Positions 36,654 through 47,235 of a DNA stretch of 64,000 nt are shown here, in pieces. The notes beneath the pieces are model-generated. The model saw only the letters and a list, made by a program, of their open reading frames with translations, did not search any database and was not told the origin of the DNA. The position numbers and the translations under genes were made by a program. Each line of letters begins with the position of its first letter. Within the stretch, counting starts at the first letter, position 1. The stretch lies in contig JNVV01000062.1 in NCBI GenBank assembly GCA_000733355.1, forward strand, positions 137,655 through 201,654. The letters run 5' to 3'. The DNA comes from Falciphora oryzae (taxonomy: Eukaryota > Ascomycota > Sordariomycetes > Magnaporthales > Magnaporthaceae).

Positions 36654-38375
36654 ATGTTTGGCAGTTCCAAACTGTCGCCCGCCGGCGCCCTCCTGCTGGC
36701 AGCGGCCAGTAGCCTGCCGCTGGTGATGGCTCAGGCTCCTGCACCGGCTCCGGCTCCCGGTGCTCCTGCTCCCGGTGCTCCTGCTCCCGGTGCTCCAGCC
36801 GGAGACCCTCATCCATTCTACAAGATCGGAACCAGAGGTATGTCATCGTTCCCCAGAATCTGGGCCGGAAGCCAGGCATGTTTCTAACTAGTTGGTTTTG
36901 CACAATCAGAGCAAATAATACAGTCCTCGCGAGACCTTGCCTGGGAGGTTATGGCTCTCTACCCGGGTAACCGAAGCGATCAAGAGACGGGAATTTTACC
37001 TGGACCACCAGACGACGGCAAGGGTCCGTACTACTGGTGGCAGGCCGGTGCCATGTGGGCTGCCATGATCGACTATTGGCACTTGACGGGGGACACCACC
37101 TACAACAAACTGATCACCGAGGGTATTCTAGCCCAGCACGGCCCCGATCGTGACTTTCAGCCACCTGCGCATCGTGCTTCGCTCGGAAACGACGATCAGG
37201 GTTTCTGGGGTCTGGCCGTCATGCAGGCCGCCGAGATGAGGTTCCCCGATTCACCCAAGAAGGGCGACGCGCACTGGCTTGCCCTAGCACAGGGCGTCTG
37301 GGTGACACAGGCGTCCAAGGAGAGGCATGACGAGCTCTGCGGCGGAGGAATGAGGTGGCAGGTTCCCCCGACGAACACCGGGTACAACTACAAGAACAGT
37401 ACGTCTGGTTTATTCGTTCAAAGCCTATGCCATGGCGCTCTCATACTGACATTGTCTCTAGCCATTGCCAACGGCATCTACTTCAACCTCGGCGCTCGCC
37501 TTGCCCGCTACACCGGCAACCAGACTTACTTTAAGGAGGCCGAGCGAACTTGGGACTGGCTGTGGGCTGTCAACTATGTCGACCATGACACGTACAAGGT
37601 TTTCGACGGAGGACACGTCGAGCACAACTGCACCGACGTTAACAAGCAGCAGTTCTCGTACAATGCTGGAGTCCTCGTTCAGGGAGCCGCTTTTATGTAC
37701 AATCAGGTACGATTCTACGCTTTTTTTTTTTTTTTTTGGAAAGAGCTTGGCGTTTTGACTGTGACAACTGACTCATTATTCGCGGTACAGACCAAGGCCC
37801 AGAAATGGAAGACGGCCGTCGAGAAGCTGACCGAGGGCATCTTCCGCGACTTTTTCGAGAAGGGAGCGGCGTTCGAAATCACGTGCGAGCACCTCGACAA
37901 CCAGTGCACCCAGGACATGGTCATGTTCAAGGGATTCGTTGCCCGCTGGATGCCCGTCGTCGTGCAGCTGGTGCCCGAGATGCGGGACACCATCATGCCC
38001 GTAATGCGTAAGTCGATCGAGGCGGGCCTGAGGCAATGCACGGGCGGCCCGCGCGGCCGCACCTGCGGCTTCTACTGGTCCAAGGGCGTCTTCCGCGACC
38101 CCAACGCCGACGGGACCACGGGCGTCGGCGAGCAGATGAACGTGCTGTCGGGCGTCATGTCGTTGCTGCACGAGTTCCCCAACAACCCGCCCGAGCCTCC
38201 CGTGACCCTCGAGACCGGTGGCACCAGTAAGGGTGACCCCAACGCGGGTCTGCGACACACTCCGACGAGGTCGTTCAAGGAGATCACGGGCGGCGACAGG
38301 GCGGGTGCCGGAATTCTGACCACGCTGCTGATCGGTAGCGGGTTGGGCATGTTTGGGTGGATGAGCTACGACTGA
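36654..38375 (+). CDS. GH76 endo-alpha-1,6-mannanase, GPI-anchored (Dfg5/Dcw1 family)
   Basis: Cell-wall enzyme family that processes mannan of GPI proteins for cross-linking to wall glucan. Exons 36654..36837, 36910..37398, 37462..37706 and 37791..38375 give 500 residues. Residues 1-26 are a signal peptide ending in LPLVMAQ. Next comes a short Ala/Pro/Gly repeat, then the GH76 domain with WWQAGAMW and the paired catalytic aspartates in GNDDQGFWGLA. NxS/T sites (NQT, NCT) suit a secreted protein. The C-terminus has a hydrophobic tail (GILTTLLIGSGLGMFGW) of the GPI-signal kind. The third intron carries a run of 17 T. Joins keep the frame, and the length fits the family. Confidence 0.93.
36759..36800 (+). 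repeat. 15-bp coding minisatellite (Gly-Ala-Pro-Ala-Pro)
   Basis: Two perfect copies of ggtgctcctgctccc (36759-36773 and 36774-36788) and a partial third, inside the GH76 gene just after the signal peptide. The array encodes a flexible Pro/Ala linker and could vary in copy number between strains. Confidence 0.8.
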
Positions 38376-38657
38376 GCCTTTGCTTTTTCTTGCGTTATCT
38401 CATTTGTTTAAGATTCGACTTGCAGTTGCCGCATCAAGAAGTGGCCATATCGGTTAGCCAGCAGCATATTGTTGTATTAGGGACGGCGTTCGGGCTGATT
38501 TATTACAGCGCAGACAGGCGTTCGCCGGACTCACGAGACTTTTATTTCATAATACATCGTCTATGGGTGGTTCTCTCGATGCTACCAATACCGGTGATGC
38601 TATTCAATGTATCCTTGTTCCTGATTCCGTCTCTGAAGCCCACTGTGCTCTCTCGTG

Positions 38658-39155
38658 TCATAACCACCATGCCAGAGCGCTGGACATGACGAGAACTTGT
38701 ATCAGGATAATCGCCAACGGTCTCCTCCCTGGACTTCTCCCCACGGCCCCGCTCCTCGGTGGTTTCGCGGTCCCGCCCCCGCTGCTGTCATCCGGCCCTG
38801 GTGTTGGTGGCGGCTGTGGGGTCAGGCAACGCGACTTGTACGCCTCAGTGGTGTTGCCCAGCAGGCAGCCGCGCAGGCGCTCGGCCGGGGGGCAGCCGTC
38901 GTCGTCGTCCTCCCCTCCGCGTCGCTGCCCTCGCGGGCTGGCGCACCAGTAGTTGCAGTCGTCGCCGGCCTGGGTCAGCCGCTCCGGGTGGCAGCACTCG
39001 TTTATTCGCCGCGGCTCGACCGGTTCTGAGGTGTTGTACGCGCTCGTCCAGCCGCCGCCGGCGGCGGGCGAGATGCTGCTGCTGCTGGCGCTGCGGCTAT
39101 CGCGTGTCCAGTAGACGAGTGTAGCGCAGGCTCCCGGTTCGGTGTCTAGGGACAT
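38658..39155 (-). CDS. Small Cys-rich protein with C-terminal membrane anchor, fungal
   Basis: 165 residues, single exon, start at 39155. It has a compact cysteine pattern, ECCHPERLTQAGDDCNYWC, and a further Cys in RGCLLGN and SRCLTP. An NTT glycosylation site, a Pro/Gly-rich stretch and a hydrophobic C-terminal tail (LAIILIQVLVMSSALAWWL) of the GPI or tail-anchor type follow. No N-terminal signal peptide is evident, so a missing upstream exon is possible. I recognise the pattern as a recurrent fungal hypothetical family, but its function is unknown. It ends 283 bases from the GH76 gene, tail to tail. Confidence 0.5.
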   Translation of the reverse strand: MSLDTEPGACATLVYWTRDSRSASSSSISPAAGGGWTSAYNTSEPVEPRRINECCHPERLTQAGDDCNYWCASPRGQRRGGEDDDDGCPPAERLRGCLLGNTTEAYKSRCLTPQPPPTPGPDDSSGGGTAKPPRSGAVGRSPGRRPLAIILIQVLVMSSALAWWL

Positions 39156-39939
39156 GATTGTTCGGCGGCGGATGGCGGTGAGGGCTGGTAATCTGCTTGC
39201 CTGCTCGGTTTTAATGCAGTCCTTCTCGCTCGCGATGCAGCGCTTTGGACCGGCGCCGTGCTTGCTGCTGTGGTCCTTTTCTCTCGCGCCTCAGGGCAGA
39301 CGGGCGCGGTGCCGCATTCCTGACAGGATCGGTTTCTCGGCTCGAGGCTGCGTCGCGGTCCGAGATGGCGGCGCATTTTTGTTTCTTTTCTTGGTGCGCG
39401 CGTGGCCTAGGGGGCCCGATGCGGCTGCTTCTTGTATCTCGAATGTGGACTGGCGACCTCGTGTCAGGCTTTCCCCCCTTTCCGGATTTATACGCGTGCC
39501 TGGCTCTTCTTAGCAACGCGTGTGCCGTCGAGTCCTTTCAGCAGTGGAGGCTATGACGCGAAGCCGTCCTTTCTTGGGGGCCGTCACCACAGCCCCATCC
39601 CCCCAACTGCACGTCTGGCAGGCAGCTGCATGCGGGCCGTATGCAGCAAGCAGTACGGCAGGATCGGCCCCATTCAGGTGCGTTCAATCGCGATCCCGTC
39701 GGCTCGCTGGCTGCCCTTCGCTCCCGTACCTACCCTGTCTTCTGAGCCTACAATTGGCCAAAGACTTGGGCAATTTGTACCTTTGGTTCGCCAATGGTCT
39801 CTCGAGCGTCCCCTTGCGCTGAGTGGAATAGGTCCAGCCAGGAGGTGTTGGGCCTGTTGCTGCCGCCGGAAGTAACCTGGGGGCGTCATGCTGCGATATC
39901 TTAAAACGGTCATATTGTAAGATGTACCAGCGAAAAACA
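39156..39939. other. Intergenic, no gene recognised
   Basis: About 780 bases between two minus-strand genes. Only overlapping motif-free open frames. Confidence 0.5.
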
Positions 39940-40752
39940 TCATTGTGAATACAAACTTTCGACTGCCCCCAGCCCCAGTCGACTGTTTGGATAATAATAC
40001 AAGAAGACAGGAGGAAATAAAAAAAAAAACAGAAAATAGAATTTACGGAAGAGGGAGGTGCCAGTGGTGGTTAACATTGTGAACTTCCTTGATACTGGCA
40101 AACGTCGTGTCGCAGTGCAAGAATTCGGTGATGAGAGGAACATGTCGACCCCGCTGGACCGGTCGTGGTATCTCACCACCTCGTACCCGTTGTCGGGCAT
40201 TCTGTCGCCGCTGTGCTCCTCCACGTCCTCCACCATGTCCTCCACCTCGGCGTCCGTCAGCTCGTCGCCCCCATCCCCGTCCGGCCGGCTTTCCAGCGCG
40301 TCCTCATCATCCTCGGAACAGCCGAGCTCGGTCACCTCCAGGGCGTCGACGTAGACGAACAAGAGGCAGTGCTGATCCGCCGCGTCGTCTCTTGTCACGA
40401 TGATAAAGGCGATGTCGACGAAGACCACGTCGTTCTCGGTCTTGTCCTTGCCGCCGTACTTGTCCAGCGCGGCGTGCGCGGCAACCGCGTTGGTGATGGA
40501 GCAGGCCCGGTGGCGCCGTCCGCGGCCGGGCGCCCTCGCCAGGCGCGGCATGGCCCTCAGGCGCGACGGGGCGTCGATCTCGTCGGCAATGGCCTCGAGG
40601 CGCTCCTCGGTCATTCCGGGGACCATGGTGTAGACGGCCATGGCGGCGCGGGTGATGTTGGCCTTGGGGTACCGCTGGATGAGCTCAGGGGCCGTGTGGG
40701 GGAGGGTGAGGTCGAGCTGCTGCTGCTGCGCGCTGCTTGCTTGCGAGGCCAT
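39940..40752 (-). CDS. Hypothetical protein with acidic C-terminal region
   Basis: 270 residues in one open frame; start at 40752 in good context (ccaccATGgcc). Begins with a Gln-rich stretch, then a plausible folded part (LIQRYPKANITRAAMAVYTMVPGMTEERLEAIADEID and NDVVFVDIAFIIVTRDD). A very acidic stretch follows (EDDEDALESRPDGDGGDELTDAEVEDMVEDVEE). The last about 60 codons are odd, with a hydrophobic run FLFFFLFPPVFLYYY read from an A/T-rich stretch. An intron or the true 3' UTR may begin there. Family not recognised. Confidence 0.45.
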   Translation of the reverse strand: MASQASSAQQQQLDLTLPHTAPELIQRYPKANITRAAMAVYTMVPGMTEERLEAIADEIDAPSRLRAMPRLARAPGRGRRHRACSITNAVAAHAALDKYGGKDKTENDVVFVDIAFIIVTRDDAADQHCLLFVYVDALEVTELGCSEDDEDALESRPDGDGGDELTDAEVEDMVEDVEEHSGDRMPDNGYEVVRYHDRSSGVDMFLSSPNSCTATRRLPVSRKFTMLTTTGTSLFRKFYFLFFFLFPPVFLYYYPNSRLGLGAVESLYSQ

Positions 40753-41400
40753 GGTGGGGGCCCGTCGGGGCGTCTGCGTGACTTGACTCTGTTTCGTGCT
40801 TCGGTTTGGACGACTGGAGGGCGATAACTGCAGGACTGTTCTGGTCGTATGGCCGCGAAGATGGACGTGTCAGATTTACGGTCTTTTCGCGAGGATATGG
40901 TGTGTTTATGGGTGGTTGTTGTTCCCAGTCTGGTACTGCCGTTAATAGAAAGAAATACCAACATGTACCTAGGCATCCAAACCGAGACCGCTCCTCCCCT
41001 TTGCGATTCGTCGCGTCTGTGCTCTCTTTCAGGGGCGTCTTGTGTTGCCTCATGCTTCCGGCCTTGACACCATTGGTACGCACACATACCGGCTTACCCG
41101 TCTCGGCGTGCGTTTACAGGCGCACTGGGACCCCATACCTATGTTCACGGCAGGTGCGAATAGCTTCATAGTAACCATTAAAAAAACAAGGTTAATTTGC
41201 CCTTGTGGCGCAGCCTTTTCCAGACACGTCAGGTCGAACAGGAATACCCGAAACCACCATGATTGCCTGGACCGGACAAGTGCGGCTAAAAAACCGCGAC
41301 CGCCATACCAATATCGAATCCTGCCAACTAACGTTAAAAAGGGCAAAAAGCAAAAAGAGAGGTTGATGTACCTGTGTGTCACAGGCGCACCGGGAATTGA
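40753..41400. other. Intergenic before the tRNA pair
   Basis: About 650 bases. Contains A/T runs just downstream of the minus-strand tRNA-Lys that could serve as RNA polymerase III terminators. No coding gene recognised. Confidence 0.45.
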
Positions 41401-41472
41401 GCCCGATGCGGGGGTCGAACCCGCAACCTTGAGATTAAGAGTCTCACGCTCTACCGATTGAGCTAACCGGGC
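41401..41472 (-). tRNA. tRNA-Lys(CTT)
   Basis: 72 nt. Acceptor GCCCGGT pairs with ATCGGGC; D arm GCTC/GAGC; anticodon stem TGAGA/TCTCA around CTCTTAA gives anticodon CTT; T arm GCGGG-TTCGACC-CCCGC. No intron. Confidence 0.95.
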
Positions 41473-41478
41473 GATGGC

Positions 41479-41573
41479 TCCGATACGGGGAATCGAACCC
41501 CGGGCTCGACGGAGACTCAGGAGGAGGGACCTCACATGAGAGCGTCGGATGTTAGCCACTACACCATATCGGA
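41479..41573 (-). tRNA. tRNA-Glu(CTC) with intron
   Basis: 95 nt. Acceptor TCCGATA pairs with TATCGGA; T arm CGGGG-TTCGATT-CCCCG. The anticodon stem CGACG/CGTCG is separated by a loop that holds anticodon CTC and an intron of about 23 nt placed after position 37, the canonical site. Only 6 bp from the tRNA-Lys gene on the same strand, so the two may be co-transcribed. Confidence 0.92.
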
Positions 41574-42322
41574 CTTGACTCTTGTTTGTTGCGGCGAGAG
41601 GCTGTGGGGTGGATCTATATGGGTAGGGCTTGGGTTAGCTCGGTTGGGCACACTTGCATAGTTGTGGTGACTCGGTGCGACGGTGTAAGTTAACTGGGGC
41701 GAGGCGTGCCGGGCAGAGAATGCGTCATATCTCGAAGGGTGCGGAGTAGGGTGTTTGTTTGCAAACACGCTCCGATTTATTGTCGTGGGCAGTGTTGAGT
41801 TACAGAACGGGTTTCTTGCTTCTGGGCGACAGGGGAAGAAATATCTCGAGGAATGACAACTAATCTAGGTAGTTGGGCGTGTCGCTTCCAGCGTGGAAAA
41901 AAAGGCTTCCTCGCTGGCCAAATCTACTTTCATGCTGTAATGCTATTCACAAGGGTGAGTTGGGAAATAGGTGTAAAGAAAACTCGGAGATCTGCCCCCT
42001 TTTTGAACATTTGCACATGGCTGGGGCTGTAATCCTTCGCTGGAAGTGCCCCGATTGGGGTTTGCGTATGTAGCTGCCGTCGCACGTGGATGGCGCGCCA
42101 GGAAGAGGAGCTGATGACGGCTACAAAATGATGACCAGATCTGGTTAGCTGTGATGTGGCAGGTGCGACGTGACGGGGCACAAGATGCGAAATGCCGGCT
42201 GGGCGACGGTCTTGGAAATCTCACCGAGGCGGTACTAAAGGATCCTCTGCCCGCTCGTCCATAAACCCCTCCCTGAACTTTACATCCTCACTGTTAAGCC
42301 TGGGGTGAAATCAGATCCAAAA
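41574..42322. other. Intergenic
   Basis: About 750 bases between the tRNA pair and the GST-like gene. No gene recognised. Confidence 0.5.
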
Positions 42323-43092
42323 ATGGCAGGTCTAGGCAGGCCGACATTGATCCACATGACGGTAAGAACTCCCATGCGCATTCTGCCGACGACCATCCAA
42401 CTGACGTCCGCATCCAGAACTCCTTCTCGCAGCCAATCCTCTGGCTGCTCGAGGAGCTCGGCATCGAGTACGACCTGCGCCGGTACGTGCGCCAGGGCGC
42501 GGGGTCGCCGCACCTCAAAGAAACGCACGCGCAGGGCCACTCCCCGCAGCTGCTCCTCGCCGACGGGCGTGTCCTCACCCAGGGCAGCGCCATCGCGCTG
42601 TACCTGATCCAGACCTACGACGACGCCGCCCCGCGCCGGTTCCGCGGCGACCCGGCGCAGCAGGACCCCGTGCGCGAGGAGTACCTGACGTGCATGGGCG
42701 TGTGCGACCTGTCCAACAAGGGCGGCATGCGCAACATCCTGCTGGCGCTGTCGATCAAGGCGCCGTTCCTGCTGCGGCCCATCTTCAACGCCACGGGGTC
42801 CTACATCGTCAACAACCACCTGGACCCGGACATCCAGGCCGCGCTGGGCGTGCTCGAGGGGGAGCTCGAGGGCCGCGAGTGGTTCATGGGCGGCACGGCG
42901 CCGGCGAGGCCAGACTTCATCCTCAAGTTTTTCATAGATTGGATGTTCCAGTCTAGGTTTGCCGACCCGGACAAGTACCCACGGCTCAAGGCGTGGCACG
43001 CCCGCTGCGAGGCGCGGGAGGCGTGGAAGCGGGCGCTCGAGAAGGGGGATGGGTACGATCTGGACTATCCCAAGCACTTTAGGAATATGTAG
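42323..43092 (+). CDS. Glutathione S-transferase-like protein
   Basis: Exons 42323..42361 and 42418..43092 give 237 residues. The thioredoxin-like N-terminal half shows SQPILWLLEELGIEYDL and SPQLLLADGRVLTQGSAIALYL; the latter is the glutathione-binding Pro and Q-S-A-I turn. The helical C-terminal half contains GGTAPARPDFILKFFIDW and KYPRLKAWHARCEAREAWKRAL. The family conjugates glutathione to electrophiles or reduces peroxides; the substrate here is unknown. The first exon ends at a clear GTAAGA donor. It is convergent with the OYE gene, 139 bases apart. Confidence 0.9.
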
Positions 43093-43231
43093 GGGAATGG
43101 TTGGCAGTGATGGATGTGCAATGGAAATTCTTCAAGTCTATCGTTCGACATGGTCGTCTATCTGCTGATGGAATGCGGGACAAAATGAAACGCTAATCAT
43201 GCTTCAAAATTCAACCTCGCCCTCTATCCTT

Positions 43232-44445
43232 TTAGTTTGCGCCGACCGAGGCCTGATACTCGGAGCTGAAAGGGTAGTCGGCGAAGCCTACCAGGCTCTT
43301 GGGCTGGTAAAACGTCGTGCGATCATACTTGACCAGCTCCAGCCCCTTCTCGAACCTGAAGACCAGATCCGGGTTGGGGATGAACGGCCGTCCGACCCCA
43401 ACAATAACATCGAGGTCCTTGAACCGCTCGTCCACCGTCTCCCTCGCCGACTTGGCGTCGTGGTCGCCGCAGACGATAAACGGGCTCGCGTTGTCCCAGA
43501 GCTTCACCATCCAGTCGATGCTCTTGGCCGGGTCGGGCTCCTTCTCACTCAGGCCGGCGATGTACACGCGCGCCTCGGTGACGTGCAGGTACGCCAGGCC
43601 CAGCGGCTTCAGCTGCTCGACCAGGTACTTGAACGTCGGCTCCGGCTCGTCCATCAGCATGCCCTGGAAGGTGCTGTAGGGGCTCAGGCGCAGCGCCGTC
43701 CTGTCGGCGCCGACGGCGTCGATGACGGCCTTGGCGACCTCGACGTGGAACCGCGCGCGTTTTTCAATACTGCCGCCCCACGCGTCGGTGCGCTTGTTGG
43801 CCGTGTCCTGCAGGAACTGGTCGAGCAGGTACCCGTTTGCGCCGTGGATCTCGACGCCGTCAAAACCCGCACCTTGCACCGCGTTGCGCGCCGCCTGCGC
43901 GAAGTCCGCGATGGCCTGCCGGATCTCGGCCTCGGTCATCTCGCGCGGCACGTCGGCGTCGGGGCTCATGCCCACGGCGCTGGGCCCGAGCACCGGGTGG
44001 CCGAGCCGCGCCGCGACTTTTGCGGACGCGGTCCGGCCGTGCGCCCACAGCTGGCAGAAGATGACGCCGCCCCGGGCGTGCACGGCATCCACGACTTTGC
44101 GCCAGGACGCGATCTGCGCCTCGGACCATATGCCGGGCACGTTGTCCATGCCCATGTTGGCCTCGGACACGATGGTGCCCTCGGTGATCAGGAGCGTGCC
44201 AGGGACAGTGGCGCGCTGTGCGTAGTAATCTGCGATCGGCCCTGGTCAGCATCTGGTTGGTCTCCTTGGAAAAAAAAAAAAAAAAAAAAAAAAATAGGGT
44301 TATTATGGCGCTTGAAAAACCCACCTGCGACGACGGGCATCGGGACGAAATCGTCCTCAGCCCGGAACCGCGTCATGGGCGCCATGGCCACGCGGTTCAG
44401 GAGCTGGGACGCGCCCACCTTCAGGGGGGTGAAGAGCTTGGTCAT
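43232..44445 (-). CDS. Old Yellow Enzyme-family FMN oxidoreductase
   Basis: NADPH-dependent ene-reductase of the OYE family, which reduces activated C=C bonds. Exons 44445..44325 and 44229..43232 give 372 residues. Seen: N-terminal LFTPLKVGASQLLNRVAMAPMTR, then ATVPGTLLITEGTIVS. The FMN-strand region reads IFCQLWAHGR; the substrate-binding His/Asn pair is in GVEIHGANGYLLDQF. TDAWGGS, GVGRPFIPNPDL and a C-terminal DYPF segment follow. The single intron (44324-44230) contains 25 consecutive T in the sense strand. The frame joins cleanly at PVVA|DYYAQRATV. Confidence 0.93.
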
Positions 44446-46005
44446 GGCGGCGATAGAGGGGTTTGTTCAGGAGGGGCAGATGGGTCGTGGAGTCTTCCGT
44501 CTTGTGTGCTTGTGGTCTGGCCAAGGGGTTCTCCATTTCCTCGACGCCGAGGGAGCTGTCATATTTTATATATGGTCTCTTCTCCATCCTGACTCGGAGG
44601 AACTGCTCCAAGTCGCTCCGACATCCGAGTTCGTCGAGCTCGTTCCATCTCCATGTTTGGCCGCCTCGGTGGATTTGTAATGCATGCGGGCCGTTTTTGG
44701 GCCGGCGTGGTGTTCCATCGTGGTGGCCCAGGCGACCAACGGCCTCTACCATCCTCGTAAGCGCCGACAATGGGGTACACCGAGGGGAGGGCGGAGGATG
44801 GCACAATTGTTGGCATCGTATGGCGGAATGATCCAGTCAAGGCGCGTGCTGATAAATCTTGGGGGGTAGCGCGGAATCGTAACGTGATGGATGGCGTGCG
44901 CCTCAATGTGCTGCGCGCAGCCCTGTGCTGCCAGAATCAGGCGCCCCTCATGCAGCGCGTCTGCAGGGCCATCCATCCAGGTGTGCAACGCACGATACCC
45001 AGAATAGCCGGCTCACAAGGCTAGCTGATACTCCGAAATCTGGCATGACTCTATCGGTGTGTCTGACTTGGCAAATATGCCCATCTAGGGATCCACCCCA
45101 GTGTAGATAGGTGGCCGTTTGCGCCGAGTCCCCGAATAAGCCAAGACGGACAGCCAACTTTCTAGGTACCTACCTAGCCAGAGGCGACATTGGGAAATGC
45201 TCCCGTTTTAGGACGCCCAATTATCAAACTCGTGTCATGGTTGTCTGGCAGCATCGCATCTTGGGCACCGTCGGGATGCAAGCTGAAGGGTAGTTTTGCC
45301 GCGTGTTCCCAGCATCCCCGTGCCGTTCTTGTTTTGGCCAGGTCCCCGATTCACCGGTTTGGCGAGCCAAGAGGCACTCAATCTTGGTTGCTTCCGTGCC
45401 GCGACCCTGCAGCACCGTTGCAGGCAGGTTGGAAACGCGGAGATGCGCCTGTCATCCCGGATTAAAAATGTGGATTCCATGGGCATCCATCAGCGTCAGC
45501 CAGCGCCTCAACGTTGGTGCTCGTAGATCGAGCAGCCTCGGTTCAAGCAAAACTAGACTAAGACGGGAGTTGATTTATGAGTCGAATTGGTAGCTCCGAT
45601 ATAGTTGCATGGCTTCTGCCCACGGCGATAGGGGCTTGTGACGATGGATGTTCTGCTATATCCTATGTCCGCTGCATCGTGCAGTGACAGGGTCTTGGTC
45701 TTGGTATTGATAGATACGCCTCCAGGGGAACAACTAAAACGAGCAAAGGGAATCGGCTAGTGCATCCAGACGGCGCGGGATTTTAATAGGGGTAACTACT
45801 GGCTAGGGTAGCTGGTCTTAAAGGAGGGGTGCGAGCGGAAGAAACTAACAAGAAACAGCGTGCAAATGGGTAATCGGAAAGAGAGAAGGCGAGGCCAGTC
45901 CGCGGAGCTGGCGAGAAACACCGAGAAAAGCCACGACGAAACGAAACGAGCCGCGACAACGCCAGCATCAAGGAGAGATCAACCTTCCAACACCCTAACC
46001 ACTCA
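44446..46005. other. Intergenic, no gene recognised
   Basis: About 1.56 kb between two minus-strand genes; contains the OYE promoter. No coherent gene found on either strand. Confidence 0.5.
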
Positions 46006-47235
46006 TCAATACTCCCCAAGCCGCCCCGCCAAAAAGTCCCCATAGATCTGCGGCAGGAAGCTCGCGAGGTTCGTAAACTCGCTCTGGTCGTGCAGGAACA
46101 TCTCGTACGCCGTCCTGGCCCCGCCCCTCAACTCCTTGAGCCCCAGCAGCCCCGCGACCCGGTCCAGCGGCACCCCGACCTTCACCAGCGGCAGGTCCAG
46201 CCGCACGCCGCTGCCGAGCCAGTACCGGCTGCGCAGCTCCAGCCCCCCGCCCTCGGCCGCGCCCTGGCGGCGCCACAGGTGTATCATGTCGCCCACTTTA
46301 AGCCGCGGCTCCCACCCGTCGCGCACCTCGGCGCACACGGCCGCCTCGTACCCCGCCGCCCGCAGCCGGTCCCAGGGGAGGCCGTAGTGCTCGGGGCCGA
46401 CGAAGCGCAGGTGCGCCGACACGCGCCGCTCGCCCAGCAGCTCCTCGACGCGGTGCGTGCGCCCGAGCCACTTGCGCACGTGCGGCGCCGACCGGTCCGC
46501 CATGGCCGCCAGGCGGTCCCCGGGCCCGCCGGAAGCCGTGCTGGTGACGCGCATGTGCGCGTGCGGGAACCACAGCGCGTACCGCTCGCTCTCGACCGCG
46601 TGCCACCAGAACCACCAGCGCACCATGTCGCCGTTGCAGTCCTTTGGGAAGCGCGTCAGCGACGACGCGTACGCCGTCCCGTCCGCGAGCGCGCACCACC
46701 CGTTCTCGTGCGGCAGGTGGCCCGCCTCGAGCAGCCGGCCCGTGTCGTCGAGGGAGAGCACGCCCGAGCGCGGGATCGGGCTCTGCAGCGCCTCGGCCGC
46801 GTCGCTGTAGATCTCGAGAGAGCGGTTCAGGTACTTGGCGTACGGCTTGCCCGCCAGCCGCCGCGCGTTGCGCTCCAGTACCGCCTGAGCCGCCAGCGGG
46901 TAGTGCGTGAGCGGCGTCTTGACCGCGGGGCCTCGCGTCGACGTCGCCGCCGCTATGGCCGCCACGACGGCGGCCGCCTCGGCTGCGGCGCTGCTGTCCT
47001 TGCGCACCACCCTGTCTTGCGTCGCCGCCGCCGCCGTGGGGGTCTTTTTCTCGATCGTCGCGGGAGTGGCGGGGGCAGCGGTGGTGGTAGTTGCGGCTGG
47101 TGCCGTCGCCTCGGCCGCGGCCGACTCGGCTGTGGTGCCGAGCCTGATGCCATCGGGGCCGGTGCCCTCCGGGGTGGCGGGCTTGGCGGTTGTGGTGGTG
47201 GCCGTGGCGGCCGGTGTTGTGTTTGTAGCAGACAT
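46006..47235 (-). CDS. PhlG-like (2,4-diacetylphloroglucinol hydrolase family) protein
   Basis: 409 residues, single exon, start at 47235. Residues 1-105 are Ala/Thr-rich low complexity. The rest matches the PhlG/phloretin-hydrolase fold, zinc enzymes that cut C-C bonds of acylphloroglucinols and similar beta-diketones. Seen: PIPRSGVLSLDDTGRLLEAGHLPHENGWCALADGTAY, then the signature CNGDMVRWWFWWHAVESERYALWFPHAH, which carries the expected His/Glu/His metal ligands, then WLVHL-like DMIHLWRR and ELRSRYWLGSGV. Fungal members are mostly uncharacterised. The substrate is unknown; retro-Claisen cleavage of a polyketide is a family-based inference. Confidence 0.78.
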   Translation of the reverse strand: MSATNTTPAATATTTTAKPATPEGTGPDGIRLGTTAESAAAEATAPAATTTTAAPATPATIEKKTPTAAAATQDRVVRKDSSAAAEAAAVVAAIAAATSTRGPAVKTPLTHYPLAAQAVLERNARRLAGKPYAKYLNRSLEIYSDAAEALQSPIPRSGVLSLDDTGRLLEAGHLPHENGWCALADGTAYASSLTRFPKDCNGDMVRWWFWWHAVESERYALWFPHAHMRVTSTASGGPGDRLAAMADRSAPHVRKWLGRTHRVEELLGERRVSAHLRFVGPEHYGLPWDRLRAAGYEAAVCAEVRDGWEPRLKVGDMIHLWRRQGAAEGGGLELRSRYWLGSGVRLDLPLVKVGVPLDRVAGLLGLKELRGGARTAYEMFLHDQSEFTNLASFLPQIYGDFLAGRLGEY

